Program-made: the position numbers and the translations under genes
The notes under the pieces: model-generated
The model's input: only the letters and a program-made list of their open reading frames with translations
Database searches by the model: none
Told to the model about the DNA's origin: nothing
Assembly (NCBI GenBank): GCA_037957365.1
Contig: JARHVA010001190.1
Location: 375,001-439,000 of the forward strand
DNA from: Torreya grandis
Taxonomy: Eukaryota; Streptophyta; Pinopsida; Cupressales; Taxaceae
Length of the DNA: 64,000 bases
Reading direction: 5' to 3'
In this document: positions 25,080 to 38,630 of the stretch, piece by piece
How the letters are laid out: every line of letters begins with the position of its first letter
Numbering within the stretch: position 1 is the first letter of the stretch

Positions 25080-25770
25080 TATCTCTACAAAGCCTAAGAT
25101 GAACTTCCTTATGAAGTTGATTTTTCCAAAGAATGACTTCAACTCTTTTTTGATACCAAGTAATGATATTTTCATAATTTCCTCCTCTTTATGGGTCTAT
25201 TAAAAAACCTCATTCAGAGATGAACCATAAATATGAATTTATTCATTTTGGGGAGATTCCATGGTCTCTACACATCTGCATTATCACTTTCAAGTTGTTC
25301 ACATGGTCTTATTTGTTTTTTGAAAAAGATAGTTAGGTTGTATACATATATGACTATGAATTTACCAATGATATCCTTAAATTTAATTTACATGGCACGT
25401 TGGAAGGTGTCACCTACATTGATTAGGATGAATAACATCTTTTATATGCAAATTTACCACACTTAGTTGTAAAAATTGTATTTATTATATCTTCATAGTT
25501 GATCATTACCTGATTATAGACTATATATTCATAAAGAAATGACATCATCTGAGATCCATTCACTATGTGTAAAACTTCATCCACCAAAGGTAGTGGGTAG
25601 TTATCTTTCTCTTAATATTTTTTTAGATTATAAAAGACTACATAAAGTTGTATCTCTCCATACTTATTTTAAATTGGTATTAACTTGGCCACTCAGATGG
25701 AGTTTCTAATAGGATAAATGATCCTTGATAATAGTAGTTTCTACACTTTCTTGAGTATTAAAGGTTTTAA
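25080..25770 (-). pseudogene. pol: Element A reverse transcriptase
   Basis: Minus strand. IIYPIRNSI-stop-VAKLIPI at about 25720, EKDNYPLPLVDEVLHIVNGS at 25620, QMMSFLYEYIVYNQV at 25540, INTIFTTKCGKFAYK at 25460, NVGDTFQRAM at 25410, then IVIYVYNLTIFFKNK at 25340. These match palm and finger motifs of plant Ty3/gypsy RT. The first catalytic Asp (family FLDG) is Tyr, and the YxDD box reads YVYN, so all three catalytic aspartates are gone. One frameshift separates FAYK and the following 'MLF'. Strongly decayed but unambiguous. Confidence 0.85.
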
Positions 25771-26359
25771 TAGTGGGTTAGATGGCATCTATATTTGGAA
25801 AAAGGGTTTTACACCTAGTTTTAGAGAAATGGTATGAATGAGGATGGAGATATTGAATACCTTCAAATATTCATAGATCCATGCAATAGTATATCTCTAA
25901 ATTATTTCAAGGCCTACACAATGCTTTGTTTTTCATCTTCGGTGCTAAGTTGTGCCTAAAAGTACATGTTTTGACTCCTATATATTTCCTAGATTGTAAT
26001 TTTGATGAAGAATCCCTTTGGTAGGGGATGCTCTATCTTCTTTATCATGATAATCCATGTTGAATATCCTCTCTAGTGACATTATATCTTTTGGTATGGT
26101 ATTATTTTCAATTTGATGACCCCTTCATCCAATTCAAACTCCTCCCTGTCATCCTCATAATGATCTGAGACTCAAAAATGTTAGTTTTGGAAATGAATTC
26201 AATGATATTATAATCATCATTAAATACCTATAAGCTTATAACATTTTATAGAATAGAAGGATTAAAGACAAACTCTACTAAAAATCTCCTTAATATGGAA
26301 ATATAAATGGCTTCTAGGGTACTTATAATTATTTCCAATGCATCCACAGTGTAGTTATT

Positions 26360-26690
26360 TATTCATGGTAATGTTTTTATTTTGAAGCCATTAAAGTTTT
26401 ATATTAGGTTCCATACTCTTTTGTTGTACTTAAAATGGTTTTTATCATTACAATCATAGTAGCTTCTAATTTTTTTTACCACAAGTTTTGAATCCCTAAG
26501 GACTTTTAGATTCTTCACCTTCTTCCCTAGTGTGAAGTATAGAGTGTAAACTAGTGCCTCATATTTATCCACATTTTACATGTAATAAAACTATAATAGA
26601 AAGGTAACTAAGAATCCATCATGGGTTGTTGAGCTCTATCCCAACACCACATCCATTCTTTAATTTGGATCCATCAAACTTTATGTTCCA
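26360..26690 (-). pseudogene. Element A archaeal-type RNase H placed upstream of RT
   Basis: Minus strand. WNIKFDGSKLKNGCGVGIEL at 26690-26630 (Asp of xFDGS kept), a frame-shifted middle part around 26560, then VKNLKVLRDSKLVVKKI near 26520-26470 (family GDS-x-LVVxQV) and RVWNLI. This is the same fold as the second RNase H in B and F, but here it precedes RT instead of following the first RNase H. The sequence after it (FNDDYNIIEF, 26200) matches the linker that joins this domain to RT in plant elements of this type, so the order is original and not a rearrangement. Confidence 0.75.
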
Positions 26691-27179
26691 TATGTGATCT
26701 TCAGTTGGGTGCAGTAGACTCTAAAAGCTGGAAGTGTAGATATGTTCACTTGTTTTTTCCCTCTCTAAATTCTAGCATGGACATGATTTTCCATTTAATT
26801 TTTAATGATATTCTAGTTCGATCCTCAGTCATATAATTAGGTATAAGGTTGTCTAAAATGGTTATTGTCTCATCTCAATATCTTGAAAATATTTTATCTT
26901 TACTTGGATCAACTTTTTCACATTTTCATACACTATGGCATTATTATGGAATGAAGGTATCTTAGTTAAATAGAGGATATACTCCTCATCCAAGTAATAA
27001 AACTCTTTCAATTCAAGTTCTTTGTGCATAATCAGTATGTTCATGGAGAATATCTTAGAATCTTCCACATCTTTTTTAAGTGCATAGACTCTTAGATCAA
27101 ATTATTCATACAATCTTTAATTCCTTTTGTTATACTCTATGATCATTTGAGTCATTATTAACTCTTGATCAATTCTAAT

Positions 27180-27560
27180 CTGATTGGGCATTCCTCACCA
27201 TAGGATCCACATGTGGTAAAATTAATGGCCATGTATCCATTGAGTATCTTGAACCTTTATTGACTAAGAAGCATCTCATATGACTCAAGTATATCCACTA
27301 TTTTGATGTCAATGAAATATTACACATTAGGGTTAAAATCTAATTGCATATGAATATTTTTGAACATGCTAACCACCTTGACCTATGATTTACCCAACTA
27401 AACTACCTTTATATTAGATTTGGTAAGTGTCAATCCCAACTATTAAAAAATTTCATGAAACACCTTGCCGAAGAATTTAACTATTATCATAAAAAGAGGA
27501 TTTTTAGTTTTTTCATTATATACAACAACATGAACATCAGTTGTCATTAGTATCTTTCTT
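27180..27560 (-). pseudogene. Element A protease region
   Basis: Minus strand. One frame reads NIHMQLDFNPNV-stop-YFIDIKIVDI, then LESYEMLLSQ-stop-RFKILNGY, which corresponds to the C-terminal half of a plant retroelement aspartic protease (D-I-x-V-x-DIP-x-x-YGMLLSR-x-W-x-KLNGY). The N-terminal active-site strand is not clearly readable upstream. Lies between gag and the archaeal-type RNase H. Confidence 0.55.
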
Positions 27561-27999
27561 TCGATGACCAAGAAACTCTTTTAACAATGAGTCCCTTTGG
27601 TTAGTCATATGAAGCAACTAAAAAATTATTATGTTGGCCTTAGTTTTCTATATGTCCTCAATAATGTTGTACCCTAGTTTGTTTTTTATTATGGTTTATC
27701 AACTTGGGGAGGTGTAGCATTGTTATTGGATTGATAATAGGTAGTAGGTCCTTTAGGGGGAAGGGTTATTACTTCAGTTTTCATCAAGTGGGACCTAAAT
27801 GTTGTTAAGAGGAGTAGAAGTAGTTAACTAACTTTGAAATTTACTCCTCAACTAGTAGTTTTTCCCCTTTCAACCTATTTAAAAGCATACCTCCTCTAGG
27901 TTGTCTTTAAACTTATTATCACTCAAAATGAAACTTGTAAGTCTCTAAAACCATGTTGGTGCTTGAATTATCTCCACATGTTCCTAAGATAATATTTCC

Positions 28000-29402
28000 T
28001 AATAGAGGGACTATTTCAAGGTTATTCATTTCCTTTTGAAATATGTTTGAGGCTAATGTGTACTAAAAACAATTTGTCTCAACATGGTCAGTTATGTTAT
28101 GTAGTTTGCACCAAATAGGTAAGGTAAGGTCTATCATGTTAACTAAGTTTGAGGCATTGTTACTATTTTGGTTGGTGTTTCTAAGGGGACTAAGCACATT
28201 CCCATTATTAATCCTAGTGTTCCACTATGTATTAGTCTTCTAAAAGTTGTAATTTCTCTTATGGCATGGGTTATTCATAGCTTGGTTGGGGTTTTAAGGC
28301 ACCTACCTTCATAGGTTAACCATATAATTTGTCAATATTTGGACCATTTGCTACAAATAGCCACCTCAATTTTTATAATGGAATTTTGATTACTTTCTAC
28401 TTGTGGTATTGGGTTAGTTATTGTTGTATTAGCATTTATAGACAAAAGGATAAATTATTGGGTACTGTTAGGATCAATATAGTTACTCAAACTAGGTATT
28501 ATAGAAGTATTGTATACAATAGGGTCAATTTGTTAACTCATAGGCTATAAAAACACATGCTTAAGGGGCACATTGGACTAAATATTTTGCATATGATTTA
28601 AAGGAAATGGATTATATACTATGTTTGGAATTGAATACATGCTTCCTAAGATGGATTTAATAAATGGGTAAGATTTTGGCTAATCATCAGAATAAGGTTA
28701 TAAGCACCCAGTTAGCCTAATAAAGGTAAATGATGAACTCCATATCCTTGTGGCACAATATATTTCTCAATGTTAACAATTTCATTATAGCCCAAGGATA
28801 ATGATATACATGTTGTTAGAGTTATTATAAAGAAACATGGATGTCATTGAATCTAAGGACCTCAGATAGGTCTATATGATAGCCACTTTTGCCTATGTCT
28901 AGGGGTATTTCAACCTATGATATAACTTGCTGAAACATGAATTAAAACACGCATTGCCCCATTTTATTCCCTATGGGTAGGGAAAAGTTGATGATATAAG
29001 ATGGTTAGATCAATGAACAGCCTAAAGTGATTGATAAACATTGTTTCCAAGTCACTCTAATAGGTAATAGATCCATTTTTCAATTCAAATTACCATCCGT
29101 AGGTAACCTCTCTTAAGGAGTAAGGGAACAAGTGTAAATCCACATCCTCATGTTTAATTTGAATCCAGATAAGGGCATCTTTGAATACTTGAATATAGTC
29201 TTTAGTAGTTTGAATCCCATTAGGTATGTGTTTCAAGTAGAAATTGTCTTTGGTTATTTGTCAAGTCATGGGCCAACCCTAGAACGTTCATAGGGCACCC
29301 ACTTACACCAAACCAAGTGGGATTAGCCACCATTGGTGGGTTATAAGTTGGATAAAAAGGTTTAATGAAAGGAGTAACCATATTATGAGAGCTACTATCC
29401 AA
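28000..29402 (-). pseudogene. gag: Element A gag remnant
   Basis: Minus strand, directly downstream of the right-hand (5') LTR. An open stretch of 60 codons at 29402-29220 is Pro/Asn/Thr-rich, followed by broken frames around 29180-29000 with LVPLLLKRGYL and KWIYYLLE. These may be relics of the gag LFxxSLxG and WxxL motifs. Assignment rests on position and composition more than on clear motifs. Confidence 0.45.
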
Positions 29403-29581
29403 GTCAATTTGTCTAGTCTTGGATTTTCATTTATCATTTATATTTATCCTATGCTCTATGATGTGTAATAGTTCAAATTCATCCTTAATGAATTTTGACC
29501 TTGTGGTTATCCTCTTATTTTCTAGTTTTAAAATCTAAAATATCCCAATCTAAACAAGCATCTTAAAGTTTAAAAGGCCAT

Positions 29582-29601
29582 CCTTATAACACCAAAACTA
29601 T
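29582..29601 (-). other. Candidate primer binding site of element A
   Basis: On the minus strand, just after the 5' LTR end, the sequence reads TTTTGGTGTTATAAGGATGG. It contains the TGG start and resembles the plant TTGGCGCC-type sites after C-to-T decay. The tRNA is not assignable. Confidence 0.3.
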
Positions 29602-32061
29602 TGATGTTCATTTTTACATGCCAACATGTAGGTTGGGTGAGGACTTGTCCAACCTCTCCTAAAACTAGGTTCTCAAGGAACCTCCCTAAGGTCTTTGTCT
29701 ACTGAGTATTAGTGTACTAATTAGACTCAATCGGTCATTGTAGTTAGTTCCTAATTAATGGTCATTTTCTAGTTAATACTCATAAGGAGTAAGTTTAAAA
29801 TAAAAAGGAAAACCTTAGTAAAATTATAAATTAAGTCCATAGTTGACCATCACTTGTCATTCTTGAACTTAATTAAACAATGCATCAATAATGATGAATA
29901 AAATAAAGATCATGCAATATAGATAAAAATTTAACCACAGATTGCAATTTAAACTACTCTAAAAATAATCTAATGATGGATATATAAAAAAATTCAAAAT
30001 AAATACAGGGTAGGGAGAAAGCATAGACAATCATACACTAATAAGAAAAGTTTTGCATCTTTTAAGGAGATGACTATTTTGAAAAAATCAATCTCTACTT
30101 AACCAACAAAGCACATCCAAAAGAGATAAATGGTGAAATATTATGAGGACAATCTTTAAATATGCAAAGGATTAAAAAAAGGTTACAATATACATGTTCA
30201 CATCAAGAGTATAGAAGGAAATACCTTTCTTATTATTTAAAAAAAGTGGTTCATGAAGCACATATAAGATCCTTCTTACACTCTAGGTGAATATAGAGCT
30301 AAATATCAATAGTATTTTCTTATCTAAATATTAAAAACTACTTAGAAAGTATAAAATTACATAAATGGGAGAGGAAAAGTTCACTAATCTCCTACCTAAC
30401 TAATATATTCTCTTAGTTGATCAATTAGCTAGCCCATATTTAATCAAATATCTAGTCTTTTATATGAAAAACAAGCCCATTGGGTCATTAACACATCCAC
30501 TAAATGGGGGTTTAAATAATTAAATAAATTAAGACATTTTAAATGTGAATTCTTTAATATCTTACCAAATTTCAAAAAAAATAGAATCATATGCATGCCA
30601 ATTGATCCAAAATTTAATTATGGGTACCTAAAACTCATTAGGCACTTTAATTTGTCATTGTTTGCATAGTAAGGTACATTTAATCATTTTTGAATTGCCT
30701 TGGGTGGATAATAGTTATTGATATCCATCTTAATGCTCAGTTAGCCATACTCAACACTATGATGAGCATGCCTAATCAAGGCATTTATTTGTCCTTTTAT
30801 GGTCTTCTACATGATCTAGTGTGCAGGCCATGTATTTTTATTAAATGCCCCTTTCTAATTTGCATTGGATCTTAAGTCTTCTAATCATATTGTTGTTTAA
30901 GAGGATTCCTATATAATTTAGGTCCATGGTTAGGATTGGATAAATACTTAGTTTGTGATCCATGATAGTTTGATGGGCCAATCTAGTTATCAATTTTAGG
31001 CATTGATCATTTTCATGGAGGTCCATGTATATTCTTTAGTAAAGTCACATTATATGGCTACCTATCATTACTCAGGGAGCCATTGTGTCCTTTGTATGCT
31101 AGGGTCCTACTACATGGTGGTCTTTCACCATTCCACTACTCAGTTGTGTATCATATGTCCTTTTAACTTTTCCTTAGCCCATGTGTAGTGAGATCTTAAC
31201 AAGTTTCACATTCTCACTAACCTAGAGCTTGTTAGCCCTAGCTCAACATTCAATTTGTCTTGACTACTCTAGAGCGCTAAGACTTTAAAAAATGTCCCCA
31301 CTTGGGAACTAACTTGAACTCATCTCTATCTACCTATTATTATTGACCTAGGAGTATGGAAAAGTGAGATGTTTCTATGTGGAATCAACTCGCTTACTTA
31401 GAGAGTATACCACTTTTTCACCTTGTACCAACCATCTTGGAGGCTTGGGAAAATTAAATTATGCCATGTGGCATCATCTTGGGCACCCAAAGGATATCTA
31501 GGTGGGTTTTTTATTATTAGGAAGTTTGAGGAAGTTAGTGTCATGATATTTCATAATATGGAATCATCTTATTGATTAGGGGACTTGGGGACTTGATTCA
31601 AATTTTCTTCATCAAGGAGACAAGGGGGATACTATTTTGATAGGTGACACCATCCCAAGAAATTAGATATTTATAAGAATTTGAGTGCATGGGATGCTCT
31701 TTGGAAGTGGAAGTACGACAAGTGGTAACTCCACACTTGTCAAAAAGAATGTTTTCTTTCAAAAATTGGCTAATTCCAAAGAGTTACAAGGAAGTGTAAA
31801 TGCAACAAGTGACAACTCCACACTCATATAGGGCTTGAAAAAATTGAGATATATATTAGAATATTAATTTGAATAAAAAATGACTAAGTAAAAATTAAAA
31901 ATGAAAGTAAAAGGTAGATAGATAAGAGGATATAAATGCTTATTTTTGCAACTTAATCAACCAAATTTTGACCCTTCTCATAAATTGGCTAAGTAAAAAC
32001 ATGAAATCATATAAGTACTTAGTCAATTTAACTTAATAAGGAGTATAAATGGATCAAAGTT
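29602..32061 (-). repeat. Element A right LTR (5' LTR), first segment
   Basis: Aligns with 2330 to about 4817. Interrupted at 32061 by element D, resuming at 39824. Confidence 0.8.
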
Positions 32062-33237
32062 TGTAGATTTATAAAATGTGAAAATTGGTAGCTTAAGTGT
32101 GGCTTGTGACACCAAACCCATAGCTCCCTCTTGCTTGTTTTGATGACCCTTCTAGACACCTTTTCGCTTATTCCTAGTCATCTTTAGGCTTTCAAAACTT
32201 GATTCTAGCTCAACCAAGCTACATTTCTCATGATGATTCCATCCCCCTAAGTACCATACCTATAAGACAATAGTTCCCAACTTGGACTATAGCAATGGAC
32301 CCTAGGGTGTCCATTTTTGGTGCTCTTATCTAATTACATGTTTAGCTCTAATGATCACTTCCTTATGACTTATATCATTCTTCTTGTCAGTCTAAAATTA
32401 ATACATTCAATCCATGACCAACAGATCTCCATAAAATCTTATTTAAAGTTCGTTTAGAAGGGGTTAAAAAATATCACACAGCAAACAAGAATACAAGAAA
32501 GACTACTCAATAATATTTCCATATTCTTTGCATACAACCATAAGCTTACTCAAACCCTTACACCAATCCCTAGCCACATCAAGCACACCCAATTTTAGCA
32601 TTTTGCATCTTCATACACACTATTACATAAAGCACATCATGTGGGAGAACTACATATGGATTGATCCCTCTTTATAGTATTGATATGTAGGTAGTGTGCC
32701 CACACAAGGGGTGTGGATACATGTTCATTGCATCTTATATACACTAACCCACCTCTTTTTCAAAGTTTATCAAAGCATAATGGATTTTAGGGCTTGAAGA
32801 CTAAATCAGATTTATAGGGAGTTTTGAAGACATCCAACATCCAAAATTTCACAATTAAGCTCACACAAAGACAATGAACAAAACCTAGAAAACTCAAGCC
32901 TCCAAGATAATAGTGGTAAAAGAGGACTATAGCGCTAGACCCTAGGGTATCGTATTTCGGTTCTATTGTCCTTTTATGAAATGAGGGCTAGATATTGATT
33001 CATGACACTATCATAGTCTATCATATCAAATTCTAGACCCTATCTTAATTGTCTTAGTCCAATTTAAGCTAAGTTACATTTTTCCTCAATTATTACTATT
33101 TTTAGAAAGGTTTAAATTACAATTAAATTATACAAATCAATAGCTTAATTATTCCACTATTATTTATTAATTTAGTCAACTCATACCCTTAACTAAATTA
33201 GTAATAAGACTCCAATATTCCTAAAATCATTAAATCA
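32062..33237 (+). repeat. Element D 5' LTR
   Basis: Aligns with 38649-39823 from 'ataaaatgtgaaaattggtag' to 'attaaatca'. Contains the motif 'gtgggagaactacatatgg' with 'atatgtaggtagtg' (32640-32697). A TGG-starting sequence at 33240 ('tggtgaacttgac') is the candidate primer binding site. Confidence 0.85.
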
Positions 33238-33304
33238 TTTGGTGAACTTGACTTACTTCGTTTGCGCATAAAAACCCTAGAAATCCTATGGTAAATTCCT
33301 TGCT

Positions 33305-33710
33305 AATTTTTACAATATTTCAATGATTTTTTACTTGCCTATTTAAATCAAAAATTTAATTTAATTTTTAAAATTACATAGTAATTTTAATTTTTTTTCC
33401 AAACCCTAGTTGTACATACTAGGTCCCTTTAAATCACATCTTTTCCAACATTTTTTTAATTTTTTACTTGCCTATTTAAATCAAAAAATATATTTTATTT
33501 TTAAAATTCCATAGTAATTTTTAAAAATATATTTTTATTCAAAACCCTAGTGGCATATACTAGGTCCCTTTAAATCAATAATTTTACAATAATGTTTTGA
33601 TCTATTTTACCTACATATTTAAATTATAAATTCACATTAAATTTTAGAATTCCTTAGTTTTTTTAAAAAATAAATCATTTTTCAAAACTTGAACTCACTA
33701 GGTCCTATTG
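33305..33710 (+). repeat. Three tandem copies of about 133-143 bp in element D leader
   Basis: Each unit contains 'acttgcctatttaaatca' (33333, 33466, degraded at 33609), an A/T-rich middle, then 'aaaccctagt' and 'actaggtccctttaaatca' (33410, 33550, partial 33695). They lie between the LTR and gag. Confidence 0.8.
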
Positions 33711-33889
33711 CTTTTTGAGGTATCACTTTACATGTTTGTAAGATTTGTATTCTTTTTACGCATCTTCCAATTGGTTGTTTTTAGGACTTTACATTTCCTT
33801 TATTCAGTAATTTTCTTCCATAGCACTGTGCTTATTACAAATAATTACAAAAAATTCAATCAATTTTTAATTTGTTTTCCTACTTTAAT

Positions 33890-34928
33890 AATGGCATAAT
33901 ACACCATTTTTGATGAAACTAATAAGAGGTAACTTCAAGACCCTTTAACTAAATATCATGATATGAAATATGACATGCTTAAAATACTACAAGAAAAACA
34001 ATAAAAAGTGAACAACGGTCAATCTTCTTAAATAATAGATCAACCAGTTGCACATGATGCTACAAGGGCAACCATGTCTCAACAACCCCCTATAGTATCC
34101 CAACCTACCTCTATTCCACCACCAATTATAGCTAGTACATATTTGTCTCTTGATGTGGTAGCCCTTATACAAGAGATAAAATATTTTCAATCCAAGGTGT
34201 TACATCTTGAGCAAGTTGCTTCTAGACCAATACAAGATTTAGATTATTTGGCTCTAATTCATACACCATTGGCACATCATATTGATTTTACACCCTTTAC
34301 ATAAGGTTTTTTTCAATCCAAGATCACTCTACATGATGGAAAGGGTAATCCATAAACACATTTGAGAGCTTTTCATGTAGCATGCTTGGACTATGTGTTA
34401 AATGATTAGCTACTAACCAAGCTATTTCCATAGAGTCTAAAGGATTATGATTTAAAATGGTTCTATACTATACTGAGTCAGTCGGTCAATGAATTCAATC
34501 CTTTAGTCAATATGTTCCTAGCTTATTTTATCATTAAAATTAGTGATAAGGTTTCCTATGCCCAAGTTGCATAATAGAAACAAAGGTCAAATGACCATCT
34601 CACAGATTATGTTCTTCGATATAAGAATATCTTGGCTAAGATGACTAGCCCCATGGTCAATCAAAAGTTACAAGATATCTTCAAACAAAGTCTTCTACCA
34701 TCTTTGCATGAATTAATAATGTTTAAAAGGTTCTCTTCCTTCATTGAGTTATGTCATACACTAAAGGAAAGGGAAGTCAAATTAATTTCAAAGGGCAAAC
34801 TCAAGTACACAAGTATATCAAAAACAACAAATAAGAGTAATAGCAAAGTCCCATACAAATTAAATGTCAATGATAGCAAGATTTATAATCAACCTATAGT
34901 CAATGTAGCTTTAGAACCCCCTCAATGA
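33890..34928 (+). pseudogene. gag: Element D gag
   Basis: Nearly continuous gag interrupted by a few stops. The N-terminal arm includes an open stretch at 34074-34304 (PPIVSQPTSIPPPI, then VVALIQEIKYFQSKVLHLEQ). The core at 34320-34560 reads LHDGKGNP-stop-THLRAF, TKLFP-stop-SLKDYDLKWFYTIL and VNEFNPLVNMFLAYF, matching the retrotransposon gag domain. The 98-codon stretch at 34632-34928 continues with LQDIFKQSLLPSLHELI and a Lys/Ser-rich tail. No zinc knuckle seen. Stops lie at probable Gln codons. Confidence 0.85.
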
Positions 34929-35379
34929 GTGGTTTTATTAGCACCTCCTTGGCAAACTTTTTCCAACCTACCAGTATTTCCAACCATAGTTTTACAGTAG
35001 CTTTTGGAATGTAATTGATCTTGGCACTTCATTAGAGCCTCCTCAGGAAAATAAAATATAGGATAAATATTTGAAAATATTTTTATATCCTTTCCCATAG
35101 TATTCTAAATATGTTACAAGGGATACATCAGGGGTTCACCATGCATATAATGCACATCCTCCACCAGCTATATATCAGGAACCTTTAGTTGAGTCACATC
35201 CTTTGAGTAGCATAATTGGTGTGTATAATTCTCAAGTTCTAACTAGACCTTAAATCTCCTTCTCAAAGCTGAGGATGATTTAGATTATCATGCACTCTTT
35301 ATTAGAGCCTACATTCATAATCATCCTATTCACAGTGTGATAGTAGGTCCAGCATGAACATGTGCACTATGACATTATT

Positions 35380-35650
35380 GTAGCATTTGGGATATTCAAA
35401 GCAACATATTACCCTGGAAAACACAATTATTATTAGATTTAGTTGGCACATAAAAATTTCATTACGTGAGATTGTACTTCCTCTACAAGTTTTTCCAACA
35501 CATGTGGTCACACCATTTACTATTATTCCCAATGTAGGAGTTTTTGATATGTTACTTGGTCGACCATGGATTCAAAAACTTTGAGTAGTAACTTATAAAA
35601 TTCATATATGCATGAAATTAATTCATGATAATTAGGTTATTATAGCTGCT
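35380..35650 (+). pseudogene. Element D aspartic protease
   Basis: Open stretch at 35387-35584: REIVLPLQVFPTHVVTPFTI, then VGVFDMLLGRPWIQKL, the C-terminal half of a retropepsin (xYDMLLGRPWI). It continues past a stop with VVTYKIHICMKLI. The N-terminal active-site strand is not clearly readable upstream (35230-35380 is badly broken). No polymerase follows. Confidence 0.75.
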
Positions 35651-38630
35651 AGAGTTCCATATGAGTTGCCACTCCCCACTTCAGATCCATCTACTATTTT
35701 GTAGTCACTAGTTTTAGTTTTGCCACCAGTTTTAGTTTCTCCACCAGTTTAAATTCTTCTTCTAATTTAGATTTAGACATAGTCAAGGCATCCATCACTA
35801 GAATAAAAATTTCATACACTTCCATAGATGTCTATTTTAGAGCAACCATAGTTTCAAAATTCTAGACAACTTCTAGCTATAGTGTTCACACCCAGGGCAG
35901 TCTCATTGAGGTCTTATGACTTTACACATAGAGCATATGTTTAGAGAGATTATCTTACTACTAGGTGGGTCCTAAATATCCCTATAGTTTCACCCACTTC
36001 TTAAGATCCCTATAGGTGAACCCATAGTTAGTTTATACTATAGATATTTTAGATCACTTACAGCATACATAGCTTTTAGAGTCACAGTTTCAGCCTTTCC
36101 ATCATGCATCACAATCATGCACGATCCCTCTCCTTGATATAGAACACCATGATAAGGATTCTCCCATGAGACTAATCGGTTAGTATCATTTATTCTCATT
36201 CTTTCTTGTATGTGCCTTCTTTATAATTACTTGTACATAGTTTCCTAGTATTTCTTATACATACTCTCATCATGATTGATTGTACATAGCTTATTTTAAA
36301 ATCCATAAACATTCAAATATATCAAAATACTAGAAATAATACAAAATTTAAAAATACAAAAACATTCAAATATTCAAAAACACAAAAACATTTCAGTTTT
36401 TTGCATTATCCATGCTTTACATTTCTACTACTATGCTAGACTTACAATTTACTATTCTATGTTATTATTTGTCGATCTATCTACATTACCATGCTTCACT
36501 TGATCTTCTTTGAGTGTGTGAAATGACTTCCAAATCCTAGATTGATTCACTCTACCCATTGAGGGGGCATCCTAATTCTACATTTGAGACATGCATTGAC
36601 ATATCTACCCACTGGGGGCATCTTCTACGTGACTACACCATCCAAGTTATGTCATTCCTACACCACACACTCTAGTTATCATGTTAATGTACATTACTTA
36701 CTAGCTTACATAGATTAATATATCGACACTCATTAATATATAACATGTGTGTATTTCTTAGCATATACCTAATATTTTACTACATGTATTGCATACTTTC
36801 ACTTCTTTATTTGATTAGTTAGATGTGATTGTATTTCTATCATTTAAAAGCTTTCCTTTATTTCTTTCCTTAGGTAGATGTGATTACATTTCTCAATTCC
36901 TATTCTATGTCTTATGTGTGCCTTAGGATATTTTCCAATGTCATTTACCTGTAATCTTCCATGTGATTATGGCTTTCATGCCAATCTTGCTTGTTTTCAA
37001 TTATATGTGTATGTGGCATCTGAACATGCCTGTATGCTTACTTTATAGTTTGAGTGACATGTTCCCATGTCCCTTGTTTGCTTGGCTCCTTGGCCACTCT
37101 TTCATGCTTCTTTCTTCTTGCCTTATGTTCTTATTACTTAATTTCTTTTCAATTGTTTGCAATGCCATGATCCACATCATGCATTATTCTACTTTCTTAG
37201 ATGCCATGATGGGCATCATGCTCCATCCTTCCTTGACAACTAGAAACTAACAAAACTTCCAATTCTAGTTAAATATATTTCACATGTTATTATATGGTTA
37301 TATCTATCTAGGCATACCCCTGTTGATCTAACAATATCCATTACAAACCATGTTATTACTTGAGACATATTTTCAATTATCATTTCTATAACACGTATTT
37401 TCATAACTTAACACACTTAAAATGCTCTTTCTTTTGATGATAGTCATTGTAGTTCTTCATTCCTACCCTCAAAAGAGGAGGCAATAAATAGGGGTTTTGT
37501 CATAAAGATCAGAGCTCGTACCAGTCAAAAAATTAGCTTTTAGAATACCTATAATATTATCCGAACTTTAAACTAGGAAAAATAAACCAGGCAGACAGTG
37601 ATAATTATATAATAGTCTTCAAAATCAGCACAAGACAAGAGTGCCATGATTGGATTATAGTGTCAGATAGTAGGGTGTCTAATTTTGGTGCTCCTATCCA
37701 AATATTAAAAAAACAAATTTTCTATAAATAGATAGAAAGGTAAGTACAATTATAGTTATGTCAGTAATAGTTTAATTTAGAATCAATAGTTTTAATACAG
37801 TTTCTTAGAGAATCCAAATATAGGGGGCATCATGTGCAGCATGATGGCTCTCACTTCTAGTTTAATATTATGTAGTTCATATAATTTCTATATTAGAATC
37901 CATGTTTCAGACACCAGTGATTGGGGGTAATGTGCATGGCACATTTGACTTATTTTATTTTTGAGTTTAGTGCGTTACCCAAGTATTCTTAGTAGTTGCA
38001 TGCCTTATTCCATATGTAGGTGGTTCACATCATTTTTGAGTGGCTTCCACATAAGCCTATTTCCCAATTTTAGAGTGGCTTTCATACAATCCTAATCTTC
38101 ACCTTTTTTGAATGGCCAAGAGTGACCTAGTTTCCATCACACATTTGACTATCCATGCCACATTATCAGATTATAAAACATTCATGGGCTTTAAGAGACA
38201 TCTCATACAACACACATTCATATTGATATTAGTTTATAGTTTTAATCCATGGGGTGATAATGGATCTAAATGAATAGTTACCCTTTTATTCTTGATCCAC
38301 CTACTTAGAAGGATTAGACACATGGGCCAAACATCGATTAACACATGCATGATCACATAGCTTCACTTAATGGGTGATGATGGAGCCAAAGGGTTAGCCT
38401 TTACATTCCTAGTCCACTCTTAAGGAATTGAAAACTCAGCTCCATTCATGATATTACTCTTATTTTAGCACACAATTAGCATCACTCAGCATCACAACAT
38501 ATTTACACTTCACAATGTGCTCTCTATGCACACCCAACATCACATAGCTTCATGAGCTTCACCCTTGTAGGTAAGTTTAGTTACACTTTTTATTTTCCTT
38601 TATCTTAGTATTTCAGTTTAATTTATCACT
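35651..38630 (+). other. Element D 3' region without recognisable coding
   Basis: First about 400 bp are Pro/Val/Ser-rich and broken, probably a C-terminal tail of the polyprotein. The rest is non-coding, with 'gggggcat' motifs (36552, 36612, 37823), A-rich tracts near 36300-36400 and a tandem duplication near 38250-38450. I looked for RT (xPFGLxN, YxDD), RNase H and integrase motifs on both strands and saw none. Confidence 0.55.
38250..38450 (+). repeat. Diverged tandem duplication, about 120-bp period
   Basis: 'ggggtgataatggatctaaatg' (38251) recurs as 'tgggtgatgatggagccaaagg' (38370), each followed by 'ttacc/cctt...attc-t-gatccac/tagtccac' and 'aaggat/aaggaat'. Two units. Confidence 0.6.

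Noticed and set aside
36963..37250. 95-codon hydrophobic frame in element D as a membrane or envelope-like protein
   Set aside because: Composition is Cys/Met/Leu-rich from repeated 'catgcc/tgccttatg' DNA; no heptads, glycosylation pattern or cleavage site.
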